From contig CP004348.1 in assembly GCA_000342265.1 (NCBI GenBank), positions 1,860,001-1,924,000 of the forward strand: a stretch of DNA of 64,000 nt, given 5' to 3'. Below, one piece after another: positions 18,363-26,483 of the stretch (the stretch's first letter is position 1; every line of letters starts with the position of its first letter). This stretch comes from a beta proteobacterium CB. Its GTDB lineage: Bacteria; Pseudomonadota; Gammaproteobacteria; Burkholderiales; Burkholderiaceae. The position numbers and the translations under genes are program-made. Below the pieces are notes generated by a model. The model searched no databases and was not told the origin of the DNA. It worked only from the letters and a program-made list of their open reading frames with translations.

Positions 18363-19253
18363 ATGTTCGGCCTACGTAAAACCCTCGGATCCCTATTTAA
18401 ATCCAATCAGACTGATGAAGCCTGGTTTGATGCCCTAGAAGAATCTCTCATTCTGAGTGATGTGGGCCTACCCACGACTGAGCAACTGATTAGCAAACTT
18501 CGTAAAGCTGCCAAATCAGAAAAGGCCAATAGTCCAGAAGACTTGAAGCAACTTCTCATTGCAGAGGTAGCAAGCCTTTTACAGCCTTTGGAGCCAAATC
18601 CCAATCCTTTATACGTGCATGATCAAAAGACCATGCCGGAAGTGTGGCTAGTTATCGGCGTCAATGGTGCAGGTAAGACCACCACCATCGGCAAGCTCTG
18701 CAGACTCTTTCAGTCGCAAGGTAAATCCGTCTTACTGGCAGCCGGCGATACTTTCCGCGCAGCAGCTCGCAATCAGCTCCTTGAATGGGGTGGTCGCAAT
18801 CAAGTAGACGTCATCATGCAAGAGAGCGGTGATGCTGCAGCGGTCGCACACGATGCCATTCATGCCGCGATTTCTCGCAAGAGCGACATTCTGATTATTG
18901 ATACCGCGGGAAGACTAGCCACTCAAGACCATCTCATGGAAGAGTTGAAGAAGGTCAGAAGAGTCATCGGCAAGGCTCTTCCAGGAGCACCTCACCAGAC
19001 TTTGCTTGTTCTGGATGGCAATACTGGTCAAAACGGTTTAAGCCAAGTAAAGGCCTTTCATACCGCTTTAGGCCTGTCTGCCTTAATCGTGACCAAGCTG
19101 GATGGCACCGCCAAAGGTGGGGTGATCTGCGCGCTTGCTCACACCCTCAATGATGCGTCAAAACCTGCGGTTTTGGCTTTGGGTAAAGGTGAGGGAATTG
19201 ATGATTTAACCCCCTTCACTGCAGCCCAATATTCCTCTGAATTATTCAATTAA
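18363..19253 (+). CDS. ftsY: Signal recognition particle receptor FtsY
   Basis: GTPase that docks SRP-ribosome complexes at the membrane. The NG domain is complete: GVNGAGKTTTIGKL (P-loop), AGDTFRAAARNQL, IDTAGRLATQ, TKLDGTAKGG. At 296 residues it lacks the long acidic A domain of E. coli FtsY (497 residues), leaving only MFGLRKTLGSLFKS before the N domain, likely an amphipathic membrane anchor. In E. coli, ftsY also precedes the cell division ftsEX genes and rpoH. Here rpoH follows directly and ftsEX are absent. Confidence 0.96.
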   Translation: MFGLRKTLGSLFKSNQTDEAWFDALEESLILSDVGLPTTEQLISKLRKAAKSEKANSPEDLKQLLIAEVASLLQPLEPNPNPLYVHDQKTMPEVWLVIGVNGAGKTTTIGKLCRLFQSQGKSVLLAAGDTFRAAARNQLLEWGGRNQVDVIMQESGDAAAVAHDAIHAAISRKSDILIIDTAGRLATQDHLMEELKKVRRVIGKALPGAPHQTLLVLDGNTGQNGLSQVKAFHTALGLSALIVTKLDGTAKGGVICALAHTLNDASKPAVLALGKGEGIDDLTPFTAAQYSSELFN

Positions 19254-19281
19254 ATCAGTGACTTATGGAAGTAAAAAACCA

Positions 19282-19308
19282 TTAGCACTCTCTTGACAAG
19301 AGTGCTAA
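19282..19308 (+). promoter_or_regulatory. CIRCE operator (HrcA-binding site) upstream of rpoH
   Basis: TTAGCACTC (19282-19290), a 9-base spacer and GAGTGCTAA (19300-19308) match the CIRCE consensus without mismatch. The spacer contains TTGACA (19293-19298), a perfect sigma-70 -35 hexamer. HrcA bound here would cover the -35 of a promoter reading into rpoH at 19347. No strong -10 is seen: ACTTAT at 19316-19321 has a 17-base spacer but only three matches. Confidence 0.93.
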
Positions 19309-19346
19309 AATAGAAACTTATCAATACCAATATATATAAAAAGAAA

Positions 19347-20288
19347 ATGGTTCAAAAGAAAGCATTCAAACCGCAATTGCAAGCAAGGCAAACGCTGCCA
19401 GCAGCGCAGACTGCTGCGGCTTCGCTTGCCTTTCCGATGTTGCCTTCCCTTGGGGTCGGCACACTCGACTCATATATCTCGTATGTGAATCGCGTACCCA
19501 TGCTCAGTGCCGCAGAGGAACTTCACCTCGCGCAGGAATTTCGTCGCACTGAAAATGTTGATGCTGCGAAAACTTTAGTTCTCTCACACCTCCGCTTGGT
19601 GGTGTCTGTTGCACGTCAATACCTAGGTTATGGCATTCCACACGCCGACTTAATTCAAGAAGGTAACATCGGCTTGATGAAGGCTGTAAAGCGCTATGAC
19701 CCTAACCAAGGTGCACGCTTAGTCTCTTACGCAATCCATTGGATTAAGGCAGAGATTCATGAGTACATTCTCAAGAACTGGCGCTTAGTTAAAGTGGCAA
19801 CAACTAAAGCACAACGTAAATTATTCTTTAATTTACGCAGCAACAAGCCTACTCTGGCCGCCCTAACACCAAATGAGGTTGAGGCATTGGCCAAGGCTCT
19901 GGATGTCAAAGGTTCTGACGTTAAAGAAATGGAAATGCGTCTTGCTGGTGGCGATGTTGCCCTAGAGGGTGATGACAGTGATGATGAGTCAGCCTACGCA
20001 CCGATTCAATGGTTGGCCGATAGCAGCCAAGAACCAACTGAGATGATGGCTGCTTCTGCAACCGATGATTTGCATGGCCCACAACTGGATCACGCGCTGA
20101 TGGCCTTGGATGAGCGTAGCCGCAATATTGTGCAATCTCGTTGGTTAGCAATGGATGCAGAGGGCAATGGCACAAAGACATTACACGATCTCGCCAGTGA
20201 ATACGGCATCTCAGCAGAGCGTGTTCGTCAGATTGAGACTGCTGCACTTAAAAAAATGCGCAGCCTCCTACAAACTCAAGCTGCTTAA
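19347..20288 (+). CDS. rpoH: RNA polymerase heat-shock sigma factor RpoH (sigma-32)
   Basis: Directs transcription of heat-shock genes. Region 2 is clear (SHLRLVVSVARQYLGYGIPHADLIQEGNIGLMKAV and HWIKAEIHEYIL). The RpoH-specific box QRKLFFNLR is at 156-164, and the region 4 helix-turn-helix (YGISAERVRQIETAALKKMR) ends the protein. There is an N-terminal extension of about 20 residues relative to E. coli RpoH, rich in Ala and Gln. The upstream 93 bases carry a perfect CIRCE element, so HrcA repression is likely in addition to any sigma-32-type control. Confidence 0.96.
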   Translation: MVQKKAFKPQLQARQTLPAAQTAAASLAFPMLPSLGVGTLDSYISYVNRVPMLSAAEELHLAQEFRRTENVDAAKTLVLSHLRLVVSVARQYLGYGIPHADLIQEGNIGLMKAVKRYDPNQGARLVSYAIHWIKAEIHEYILKNWRLVKVATTKAQRKLFFNLRSNKPTLAALTPNEVEALAKALDVKGSDVKEMEMRLAGGDVALEGDDSDDESAYAPIQWLADSSQEPTEMMAASATDDLHGPQLDHALMALDERSRNIVQSRWLAMDAEGNGTKTLHDLASEYGISAERVRQIETAALKKMRSLLQTQAA

Positions 20289-20308
20289 GCAAGCTTCCCT
20301 CTCAGCCT

Positions 20309-20920
20309 TTACTTCAGTAGCTCTTTCAAGTCTTGCGCCAAGGTCTCAGCACCTTGTGCATGCTTGATGTAAAGGCGTAAATGGCCTTCTGGATCAAAAG
20401 CATAGCTGCCTGCCGTGTGATCCATGGTGTATGAGCCTGGACTCGTGCCAGGCACCTTCTTGTAATAAATCTTGAAATCCTTAGTCACTTTTTCCAGGGC
20501 TGCCTCATCTGCTGGACGCAATCCCAAGAAACGTGAATCAAATGCAGGTACATACTGCTTTAAGATGCTGGCGCTATCTCGCTCAGGATCGACGGTCACA
20601 AATAGCACTTGCACCTTATCAGCTTGAGGGCCTAACAAAGTCATGACCTGCTGCATCTCTGTGAGAGTTGTAGGACAGACATCCGGACACTGCGTATACC
20701 CAAAGAACATCACCACTGCTTTACCTTTAAAGTCAGCCAGAGTCCTGACTTTTCCATCAGGATCGAGCAGACTGAAGTCCGTACCAAATGCCTTGCTGCC
20801 AGTGATGTCGACATTTTTGAAACTCTGCTTGGGGCTGCAGGCCACTAGAGCTAAACCAATGAGAGAAAGCATCAAGATACGCGCAAGACGGATGGAGAGT
20901 ATTGGTAAATTCATATTCAT
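20309..20920 (-). CDS. SCO1/SenC family copper chaperone lipoprotein
   Basis: Thioredoxin-fold assembly factor that helps load CuA in cytochrome c oxidase subunit II. A lipoprotein signal ends LALVAC with C28 as the lipidated cysteine, so it is anchored in the membrane facing the periplasm. The copper-binding CPDVC (C78, C82) and the distal histidine H168 (YTMDH) are all present. It is the last gene of the heme/oxidase assembly run, 1 base after ctaB, and is convergent with rpoH. Confidence 0.95.
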   Translation of the reverse strand: MNMNLPILSIRLARILMLSLIGLALVACSPKQSFKNVDITGSKAFGTDFSLLDPDGKVRTLADFKGKAVVMFFGYTQCPDVCPTTLTEMQQVMTLLGPQADKVQVLFVTVDPERDSASILKQYVPAFDSRFLGLRPADEAALEKVTKDFKIYYKKVPGTSPGSYTMDHTAGSYAFDPEGHLRLYIKHAQGAETLAQDLKELLK

Positions 20921-20921
20921 C

Positions 20922-21815
20922 TCAAATGAAATAGTGATCGATTAATAGCGCCGCAAAAAGGATAGATAAATACGTAATCGAAAACCGGAATGTTTTCTTC
21001 GCCAACTCATCGCTATAGGAAACAAATAAAGCGATCACATAAGCCAAAAATATGAGGCCGAGAATGATTGCAGAAATCAAATACACCAGCCCACTCATGC
21101 CGTAGATATAAGGCAGTAAAGTAGCGGCAATCAAGATTAAGGTGTACAGTAAAATATTGAGTAGCGTAAACCGTTCGCCATGCGTCACTGGCAGCATCGG
21201 TAATCCACTTTGCACATAATCATCTCGACGATATAGGGCAAGTGCCCAAAAGTGTGGCGGGGTCCAAACAAAAATAATGAGCACTAAAAGCCAAGCCTCT
21301 GCAGAAAGGCTGTTAGTGACTGCCGCCCAACCTAAGGCGGGTGGCATAGCGCCAGAAAGTCCACCAATCACAATATTCTGCGGAGTGGCGGGCTTCAGTA
21401 ACCAAGTGTAAATCACAGCGTAACCAACAAAGGTTGCCAAGGTGAGCCACATCGTTAATGGGTTGCAGAAGTTCCACAAGATAACCATTCCCAAACTACC
21501 GAGAACAATCGAGAAAACAGTAATATGAAAAGGCGTTACTTCACCAGTTGCAGATGGCCTCCAAGAGGTGCGCTTCATCTTCGCATCAACAGCTTGTTCA
21601 ATCAAACAGTTCATTGCAAAAGCAGCGCCTGCTAATAACCATATCCCAACAATACCCCCAATCAGAACTGGATAAGGAACCATACCGGGGGTAGCTAAGA
21701 ACATCCCAATCACTGCGCAAAACACTGCTAACTGAGTGACGCGGGGCTTGGTGAGCACCCAGTATTGACGCCAACGCGGCATCGCTACAGAAGTGGAAGG
21801 GGTGGGGCTACTCAT
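20922..21815 (-). CDS. ctaB: Protoheme IX farnesyltransferase CtaB (heme O synthase)
   Basis: UbiA-superfamily prenyltransferase that adds a farnesyl group to heme B to give heme O. The first aspartate-rich site is in [20 protein letters not shown] (N..D..DxxMxRT type), and further membrane segments with [16 protein letters not shown] are typical. About nine membrane helices and 297 residues fit. Its start overlaps the ctaA stop by 4 bases; CtaA converts the product to heme A. Confidence 0.96.
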   Translation of the reverse strand: MSSPTPSTSVAMPRWRQYWVLTKPRVTQLAVFCAVIGMFLATPGMVPYPVLIGGIVGIWLLAGAAFAMNCLIEQAVDAKMKRTSWRPSATGEVTPFHITVFSIVLGSLGMVILWNFCNPLTMWLTLATFVGYAVIYTWLLKPATPQNIVIGGLSGAMPPALGWAAVTNSLSAEAWLLVLIIFVWTPPHFWALALYRRDDYVQSGLPMLPVTHGERFTLLNILLYTLILIAATLLPYIYGMSGLVYLISAIILGLIFLAYVIALFVSYSDELAKKTFRFSITYLSILFAALLIDHYFI

Positions 21816-22942
21816 AATGATTTAACCATCTTAATATGAACGGGGGCACTCCAAGAGGACCACTGAGTGAGGCGAACCAAACAGAACACCAGGGCTGCGG
21901 AACCAGCGGTATGCATCAAGGCAGCAAGAAGCGGCCACTGAAAGACTACATTGGAAATACCTGTAAGCGCCTGAAGAATTAATAGGCCGAGTAATAGCTT
22001 GGCAATCTTGCCCATCCCTGAGGATGCGGAATTACTCAATTGGAGAGCGCTTATTCCCAATAGACTGAGGGCTGCAATAGCAACTACAGCAAACACACGA
22101 TGCGCCCAATGAATTGTTTGCAAGGCCACAGGAGAAATAGATTCGCCTTGAGCATTTAGACCAAGGGCACGCCACAGAGTAAAGCCCTCTTGCCAATCGG
22201 TTTCTGGCCAAAGAGTTCCCATACAAGTTGGAAAATCAGGACAAGCTAGGACAGCGTAATTTGTGCTCACCCACGCACCCAAAAAGATTTGGATACATAA
22301 GGCGACCGCAGCAAGTAAGAGTAACTTTGCAGAAAGTGGCTTGATCTGAAAGCGCTGAACAGAGGAAGCCATCTCTCCCCACGCTTGCTGCGCATAAGTC
22401 GTTAAACAGGCCAGCAAAACCAAAGCTAACATTAAGTGGATGGTCACAATGATGGGTTGTAATTTAAGCGTCACTGTCCAGGCGCCAAATGCCCCCTGAA
22501 TACACACCAAAACCAGCAAGCCGAGACTACCGAACAAAGGTTTCGCGCCCAAGCTCCGCAACTTACTCCAGGCTACTGCCACCTGAATCAAAATTAAGGC
22601 TCCGACTGTCATCGCTAAATAGCGATGAATCATCTCTATCCAGGCCTTAATCACTGTGACGGGGCCAGTAGGCATATTCGCTTCAGCTTGCTGGATCTCA
22701 CCGATTGCATGCCACGGGTTTGAGGTGCCGTAACAGCCAGGCCAATCTGGACACCCTAGGCCAGAATCTGTAAGTCGAGTAAATGCACCAAACACAATCA
22801 AATCAAAGGTCATAAAGACCAAAACCCAATTGAGCTTTTGAAAAAAGTTATAGCCTGGTCTTGTCCAGAGATAAAGCAAGGGTAGTCCTGCAAAGATGAT
22901 TGCAATTGCAGCTAACTCCGCGAGTAATAACAAACTACTCAT
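21812..22942 (-). CDS. ctaA: Heme A synthase CtaA (COX15 family)
   Basis: Oxidises the methyl group of heme O to give heme A for aa3 oxidase. A polytopic membrane protein of 376 residues with the family signatures [32 protein letters not shown], and [11 protein letters not shown], in which the histidines are heme ligands. Paired cysteines are present in GCPDWPGC and ACPDFPTC. Overlaps by 4 bases with the gene on each side, indicating one transcript with the SURF1 and ctaB genes. Confidence 0.95.
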   Translation of the reverse strand: MSSLLLLAELAAIAIIFAGLPLLYLWTRPGYNFFQKLNWVLVFMTFDLIVFGAFTRLTDSGLGCPDWPGCYGTSNPWHAIGEIQQAEANMPTGPVTVIKAWIEMIHRYLAMTVGALILIQVAVAWSKLRSLGAKPLFGSLGLLVLVCIQGAFGAWTVTLKLQPIIVTIHLMLALVLLACLTTYAQQAWGEMASSVQRFQIKPLSAKLLLLAAVALCIQIFLGAWVSTNYAVLACPDFPTCMGTLWPETDWQEGFTLWRALGLNAQGESISPVALQTIHWAHRVFAVVAIAALSLLGISALQLSNSASSGMGKIAKLLLGLLILQALTGISNVVFQWPLLAALMHTAGSAALVFCLVRLTQWSSWSAPVHIKMVKSL

Positions 22943-23598
22943 TGCAATTTTTCGCCCTTACGATTGAGACGTAATAGTTTCTCGAGATCCTTTTTGATGC
23001 TGCCAAATTCTTTAGGGGAGTTTGTCACTGGAAAGACCATCATCTTGGCTGGGCTTGGGTCAATCAACTGAATTTTCTGACCTGCGCCATCACGATTAAG
23101 CCAAGCTTCAAACTCTGCCCTTAACTTGGGGTCTGCTGGCAAACTCAGAATCTGAAATCCCGCAGTCTTTTGATCATAGGCTAGCAATACTTCAGGATCT
23201 ACTGGCTTCCCATCTGTATTGACCCACACCAACTGCACGCGACTACTCTCGCGACCGACTGCAATACGCAACTGACGCATCAAAAATAAAGCCTCAAGGC
23301 AAGATTCGTTTTTAATGGCGCACTCACCAGCCGGCCTAGCAATTAGCAAGGTCCACTTTCCATTAAAAGGAATATCAAACCAAGCGGGATTCACATCTTG
23401 CACCGGCTGAACTAAAGTTCCGAAGTTTGTCTTTGCACCTTCAGGCTTAAAAACATAGTAGGCCAAATAGGAGGCAATCACTGGCGCTGCGCAGGCAAGC
23501 AATAGGAGCAGCATCTGAATGCGTCCACGCCGAGTTTGTGTATTAATCACAGTCACATCTGTTTGTGATGCTGGAATCAATAATTCTTTATCACTCAC
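22939..23598 (-). CDS. Membrane-anchored protein of the cytochrome oxidase locus, function unknown
   Basis: I do not recognise a named family. The 219-residue protein has a hydrophilic N-terminus with basic residues (RRGR), one membrane segment at about 27-50, and an outside domain with NGKWTLLIARPAGEC and two cysteines C93 and C100 (C-X6-C) followed by a helix, LEALFLMRQLRIAVG. The order strand, cysteine pair, helix, then VQLVWVNTDG resembles SCO/thioredoxin-like folds, though without CxxC or CxxxC. It overlaps SURF1 and ctaA by 4 bases each, so a role in oxidase or heme A assembly is inferred from position only. Confidence 0.8.
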   Translation of the reverse strand: MSDKELLIPASQTDVTVINTQTRRGRIQMLLLLLACAAPVIASYLAYYVFKPEGAKTNFGTLVQPVQDVNPAWFDIPFNGKWTLLIARPAGECAIKNESCLEALFLMRQLRIAVGRESSRVQLVWVNTDGKPVDPEVLLAYDQKTAGFQILSLPADPKLRAEFEAWLNRDGAGQKIQLIDPSPAKMMVFPVTNSPKEFGSIKKDLEKLLRLNRKGEKLQ

Positions 23599-24377
23599 AC
23601 TCTATCTCCATTAACAACAAGCTCTCGCCGATATTTGATGAGCCCATTGATAAGCCAAAATAAGAATCCGGCCAGCGCCAATACAAACCACTGAAAGGCA
23701 TAAGCATAATGGCGATCGACTCCGCTTGTTGGGGAGGGCCAATTTCTGACTAAACCATCCTTCTTGGCTGAATCGGATTCGCGGACAATAAAAGGTAATT
23801 GCTTCCTTGGATGACTTTGGGCCTCTAATCCCAAGTCGAAATTTTGCTCAATTCGCGGCCTAACTTTCGTATCGCCCTTTTGCCCCAACTCATACACCCT
23901 CCCTGGATGTGGGAAAGCAATACCTTCGATCGTCACCACTTCATTAGTAGTCTGTACTGAGGGTAGCTCAACACGATTTTCATTATTGCGAGGTGCCCAG
24001 CCGCGATTAACCCAAAGCACCGTCTCTTGACCATCCAATTTCAGAGGCATCATCACATAAAAGCCTGATTGCCCAGTACCGCCATTGGCGCCATCTGGAA
24101 TAGGACGAGGACGGTTATCTAGCCAGATAGCCTCATCTTGTATAAAGCGCCCTCTGACAAGAATCCGACGCTCTGCGGCCTGTTCTAAGGTCAAACTATC
24201 TGTGTTGGCATTCAGAATGGGCATTTGCAGCTTTGCAGCCAAAGACTGTCCCAGCCGAATCTTTTGGTCTGCTCGATTCAACTGCCAAATACCAGCTCCA
24301 CAGCCCACTAAAATTACCAGAAGGGCTGATAAAGTAGCGACTATACGACTAGTAATTAAGCTAGAAAAGATATTCAC
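23595..24377 (-). CDS. SURF1 family cytochrome oxidase assembly protein
   Basis: Inner-membrane protein that aids heme A insertion into oxidase subunit I. It has two membrane segments, one near the N-terminus (VATLSALLVILVGCGAGIWQL) and one near the C-terminus (WFVLALAGFLFWLI), with a periplasmic domain between. Diagnostic pieces are WQLNRADQK, the VRGRFI strand, VWVNRGWAPR and RHYAYAFQWF. Length 260. It diverges from the small gene at 24392 and leads the minus-strand group ending with the SCO gene. Confidence 0.94.
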   Translation of the reverse strand: MNIFSSLITSRIVATLSALLVILVGCGAGIWQLNRADQKIRLGQSLAAKLQMPILNANTDSLTLEQAAERRILVRGRFIQDEAIWLDNRPRPIPDGANGGTGQSGFYVMMPLKLDGQETVLWVNRGWAPRNNENRVELPSVQTTNEVVTIEGIAFPHPGRVYELGQKGDTKVRPRIEQNFDLGLEAQSHPRKQLPFIVRESDSAKKDGLVRNWPSPTSGVDRHYAYAFQWFVLALAGFLFWLINGLIKYRRELVVNGDRV

Positions 24378-24391
24378 AGGGGTATTTTTAG

Positions 24392-24604
24392 ATGAAATGG
24401 ATTATTCCAGTTGCACTGCTAATGATTGTAGGAAGCCTAGGCTCCGCCCTCTACTTCATGATGAAAGACAAAGGCGGGAGCTCAAGAATGGTTCAGTCTC
24501 TCATGCTGCGTATTGGACTTTCAATAGTTCTATTTCTTGGCATTTTGATTGCCCACTACTTTGGCTACATTGAGGCTGGCGGTGTTCGGGTGGGTACGAA
24601 CTAA
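24392..24604 (+). CDS. Small twin-membrane-segment protein (DUF2909-like)
   Basis: A 70-residue protein with two hydrophobic segments (about 3-21 and 38-58) joined by a charged loop MMKDKGGSSRM. The size, layout and position beside SURF1 and coxC match the DUF2909 small proteins found in betaproteobacterial oxidase clusters. It is the only plus-strand gene inside the oxidase locus, and it ends at a hairpin shared with coxC. No function is known. Confidence 0.75.
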   Translation: MKWIIPVALLMIVGSLGSALYFMMKDKGGSSRMVQSLMLRIGLSIVLFLGILIAHYFGYIEAGGVRVGTN

Positions 24605-24635
24605 GCAGCATCCTTTGCCAGCATGTATCCAAAAC

Positions 24636-24662
24636 AAATCGGGGCTTAACGCCCCGATTTTT
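24636..24662. terminator. Bidirectional terminator between the DUF2909-like gene and coxC
   Basis: Stem AAATCGGGGC (24636-24645) and GCCCCGATTT (24651-24660) with a 5-base loop. T-rich on the plus side and A-rich on the left, so it can serve both converging transcripts. Confidence 0.9.
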
Positions 24663-24668
24663 ATTTCC

Positions 24669-25541
24669 TTACATCCAGTAAACGGCGATGTAGAGGCCAA
24701 GCCAGACAACGTCAACAAAGTGCCAGTACCAGGCAGCGCCTTCAAACGCAAAATGGTTCTCGGCGGTAAAGTCGCCACGAATCATTCGGCGTAAAACGAT
24801 CGCCAACATTAAGCCGCCAAGGAATACGTGGAAACCGTGGAAACCAGTCAACATAAAGAATGTGGAACCATAAACACCTGAAGTCAATTTCAAGTTCAAG
24901 GCATGGTATGCATGGTAGTACTCGTACATCTGAAAACCCAAGAAGATAATGCCAAGGCCAACGGTTGCAGCCAAGCCATTAATAGCCTTCTTCATATGGT
25001 TTTCACGAAGTGCGTGGTGAGCATAAGTAACCGTTACACCAGAGCTCAAGAGCAACAAGGTATTGATGGTTGGAATTGGCCATGGGCCCATGGTCGTAAA
25101 TTTCTCCACCAAGCCAGCAGGGCCATCATTAGGCCAAACAGCCTGGAAGTCAGGCCAAAGTAACTTGCTTTCTACATCACCCATCCAAGGCATCGCAATA
25201 TTGCGCGCATAGAACAAAGCGGCAAAGAATGCACCGAAGAACATGATCTCCGAGAAGATGAACCAGGCCATCGACCAGCGATAAGAAATATCTACGTTCA
25301 CACCGTTTTTGCCGGCATTAGACTCGGCAATGGTGTCTCCAAACCAGTTATAGAGAACAAATAAAATCCAGAGTACGCCTACTGCAGTTACCGGGCCTCC
25401 CCAAGCTGCATGGTTTACCCAGCCAGACATACCAGCGCCAAAAGCAAGTAAGCCTAAGGCTGCTGATGCTGGATGGCTGGAGAGTCCAGGAACGAAATAG
25501 TAAGGGGTTGAATTGGATGACATCTTATTCTCTCTATTCAA
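24669..25541 (-). CDS. coxC: Cytochrome c oxidase subunit III
   Basis: Core subunit of the aa3-type proton-pumping oxidase. The seven-helix protein (290 residues) has SEIMFFGAFFAALFYAR, ALRENHMKKA, FHGFHVFLGGLML and a final WYWHFVDVVWLGLYIAVYWM-type end, all standard for subunit III. It is the last gene of the coxB-ctaD-ctaG-DUF2970-coxC run and ends just before the shared hairpin. Confidence 0.97.
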   Translation of the reverse strand: MNRENKMSSNSTPYYFVPGLSSHPASAALGLLAFGAGMSGWVNHAAWGGPVTAVGVLWILFVLYNWFGDTIAESNAGKNGVNVDISYRWSMAWFIFSEIMFFGAFFAALFYARNIAMPWMGDVESKLLWPDFQAVWPNDGPAGLVEKFTTMGPWPIPTINTLLLLSSGVTVTYAHHALRENHMKKAINGLAATVGLGIIFLGFQMYEYYHAYHALNLKLTSGVYGSTFFMLTGFHGFHVFLGGLMLAIVLRRMIRGDFTAENHFAFEGAAWYWHFVDVVWLGLYIAVYWM

Positions 25542-25552
25542 TCAAAAAATAA

Positions 25553-25747
25553 TCAATGGGACACAACTGCTTTAACTATCAGGAGGAGTGCACCCATAAA
25601 AATCAAGGCACCCAAAACCCCCGCAATAACAATGTGGACAAAACTTAATGAAGCTACATCTTCCTGCAATCCTGACTTCTTACGCACACCCAAAAAAGCC
25701 CACAATACAGCGATCATGGATTGCATAAAAGTGCTTTTCTTACTCAT
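25553..25747 (-). CDS. DUF2970 family small membrane protein
   Basis: 64 residues with a basic N-terminus and the run MIAVLWAFLGVRKKSG, then a single strong membrane segment (HIVIAGVLGALIFMGALLLIV). DUF2970 proteins occur between ctaG and coxC in many betaproteobacteria. Its start overlaps the ctaG stop by 4 bases. Function unknown, probably oxidase assembly or a minor subunit by association. Confidence 0.85.
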   Translation of the reverse strand: MSKKSTFMQSMIAVLWAFLGVRKKSGLQEDVASLSFVHIVIAGVLGALIFMGALLLIVKAVVSH

Positions 25748-26337
25748 GACGCCGTTTTCGATTTAGGGGTTGTTGAACCTGCTGGCTGCTGACCAACTCC
25801 CAATTCAAAAAAGGTGTAGGACAAAGTAATCGTTTTCACATCAGCAGGCAAGCCCGCATCAATCACAAACACCACCGGCATCTTCTTCATTTCATGAGCT
25901 GCCAGGGTTTGCTGCTGAAAACAAAAACATTCCAATTTGGTAAAGAACTCCATAGCACTTTTGGGTGCATAACTTGGAATAGCTTGAGCCTCTACAGGGC
26001 GATTCAAATTGTTTGTTACCTCGTAGACTATCTCTGTCATTTCACCTGGGTGTACTTCTAAAAAGTTCTTGACCGGGCGAAAAGTAAAAGGTCCGCGACT
26101 ATTGGAGTCAAACTCGATAGTCACTTTACGGGAATAGTCCACTTGGGTATTGCCAACCTTATTGGCGCTGTAAGCTCGGATGCCATAGTCATTCTTGCTG
26201 GTAACCACGTTGATACCAGTTACTTCGCACAAGGCTTTATACATTGGCACCAATGCATAACCAAAACCAAACATCATCACTGAAGCAATCAATAGCTTCA
26301 GCATGATTTGGCGATTAATGGATGCAATAGCAGACAT
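25744..26337 (-). CDS. ctaG: Cytochrome c oxidase assembly protein CtaG (Cox11)
   Basis: Delivers copper to CuB of subunit I. One N-terminal membrane segment (LLIASVMMFGFGYALVPMY) is followed by a periplasmic domain. The copper site is C-F-C in KLECFCFQQQTL, with CEVTG near the membrane. Length 197 matches Cox11. Next to coxC through the DUF2970 gene and downstream of ctaD with one tiny gene between. Confidence 0.95.
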   Translation of the reverse strand: MSAIASINRQIMLKLLIASVMMFGFGYALVPMYKALCEVTGINVVTSKNDYGIRAYSANKVGNTQVDYSRKVTIEFDSNSRGPFTFRPVKNFLEVHPGEMTEIVYEVTNNLNRPVEAQAIPSYAPKSAMEFFTKLECFCFQQQTLAAHEMKKMPVVFVIDAGLPADVKTITLSYTFFELGVGQQPAGSTTPKSKTAS

Positions 26338-26351
26338 AATGAGAGCAGGCT

Positions 26352-26483
26352 TTAACCCAGTACGCTCCGCTTAAGCAAGATACCAATAAAGAACACAATG
26401 GCAACGCTTAAAAGGATAAAACCCAATCTGCGATTACTAGCAGATTGGGATTTGTGTGCGGCTACTTTAGATTCCTGCAGCAT
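26352..26483 (-). CDS. 43-residue cytochrome oxidase small assembly-type membrane protein
   Basis: A short frame missed by length cut-offs. ATG at 26483, TAA at 26352-26354. The start overlaps the end of ctaD by 17 bases, and the gene ends 15 bases before the ctaG start. The protein begins MLQESKVAAHKSQSASNRRL, continues with the hydrophobic segment GFILLSVAIVFFIGILL and ends KRSVLG. Very small single-helix proteins at exactly this place between ctaD and ctaG are known in Burkholderiales and annotated as cytochrome oxidase small assembly proteins. Function is inferred from context. Confidence 0.75.
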   Translation of the reverse strand: MLQESKVAAHKSQSASNRRLGFILLSVAIVFFIGILLKRSVLG

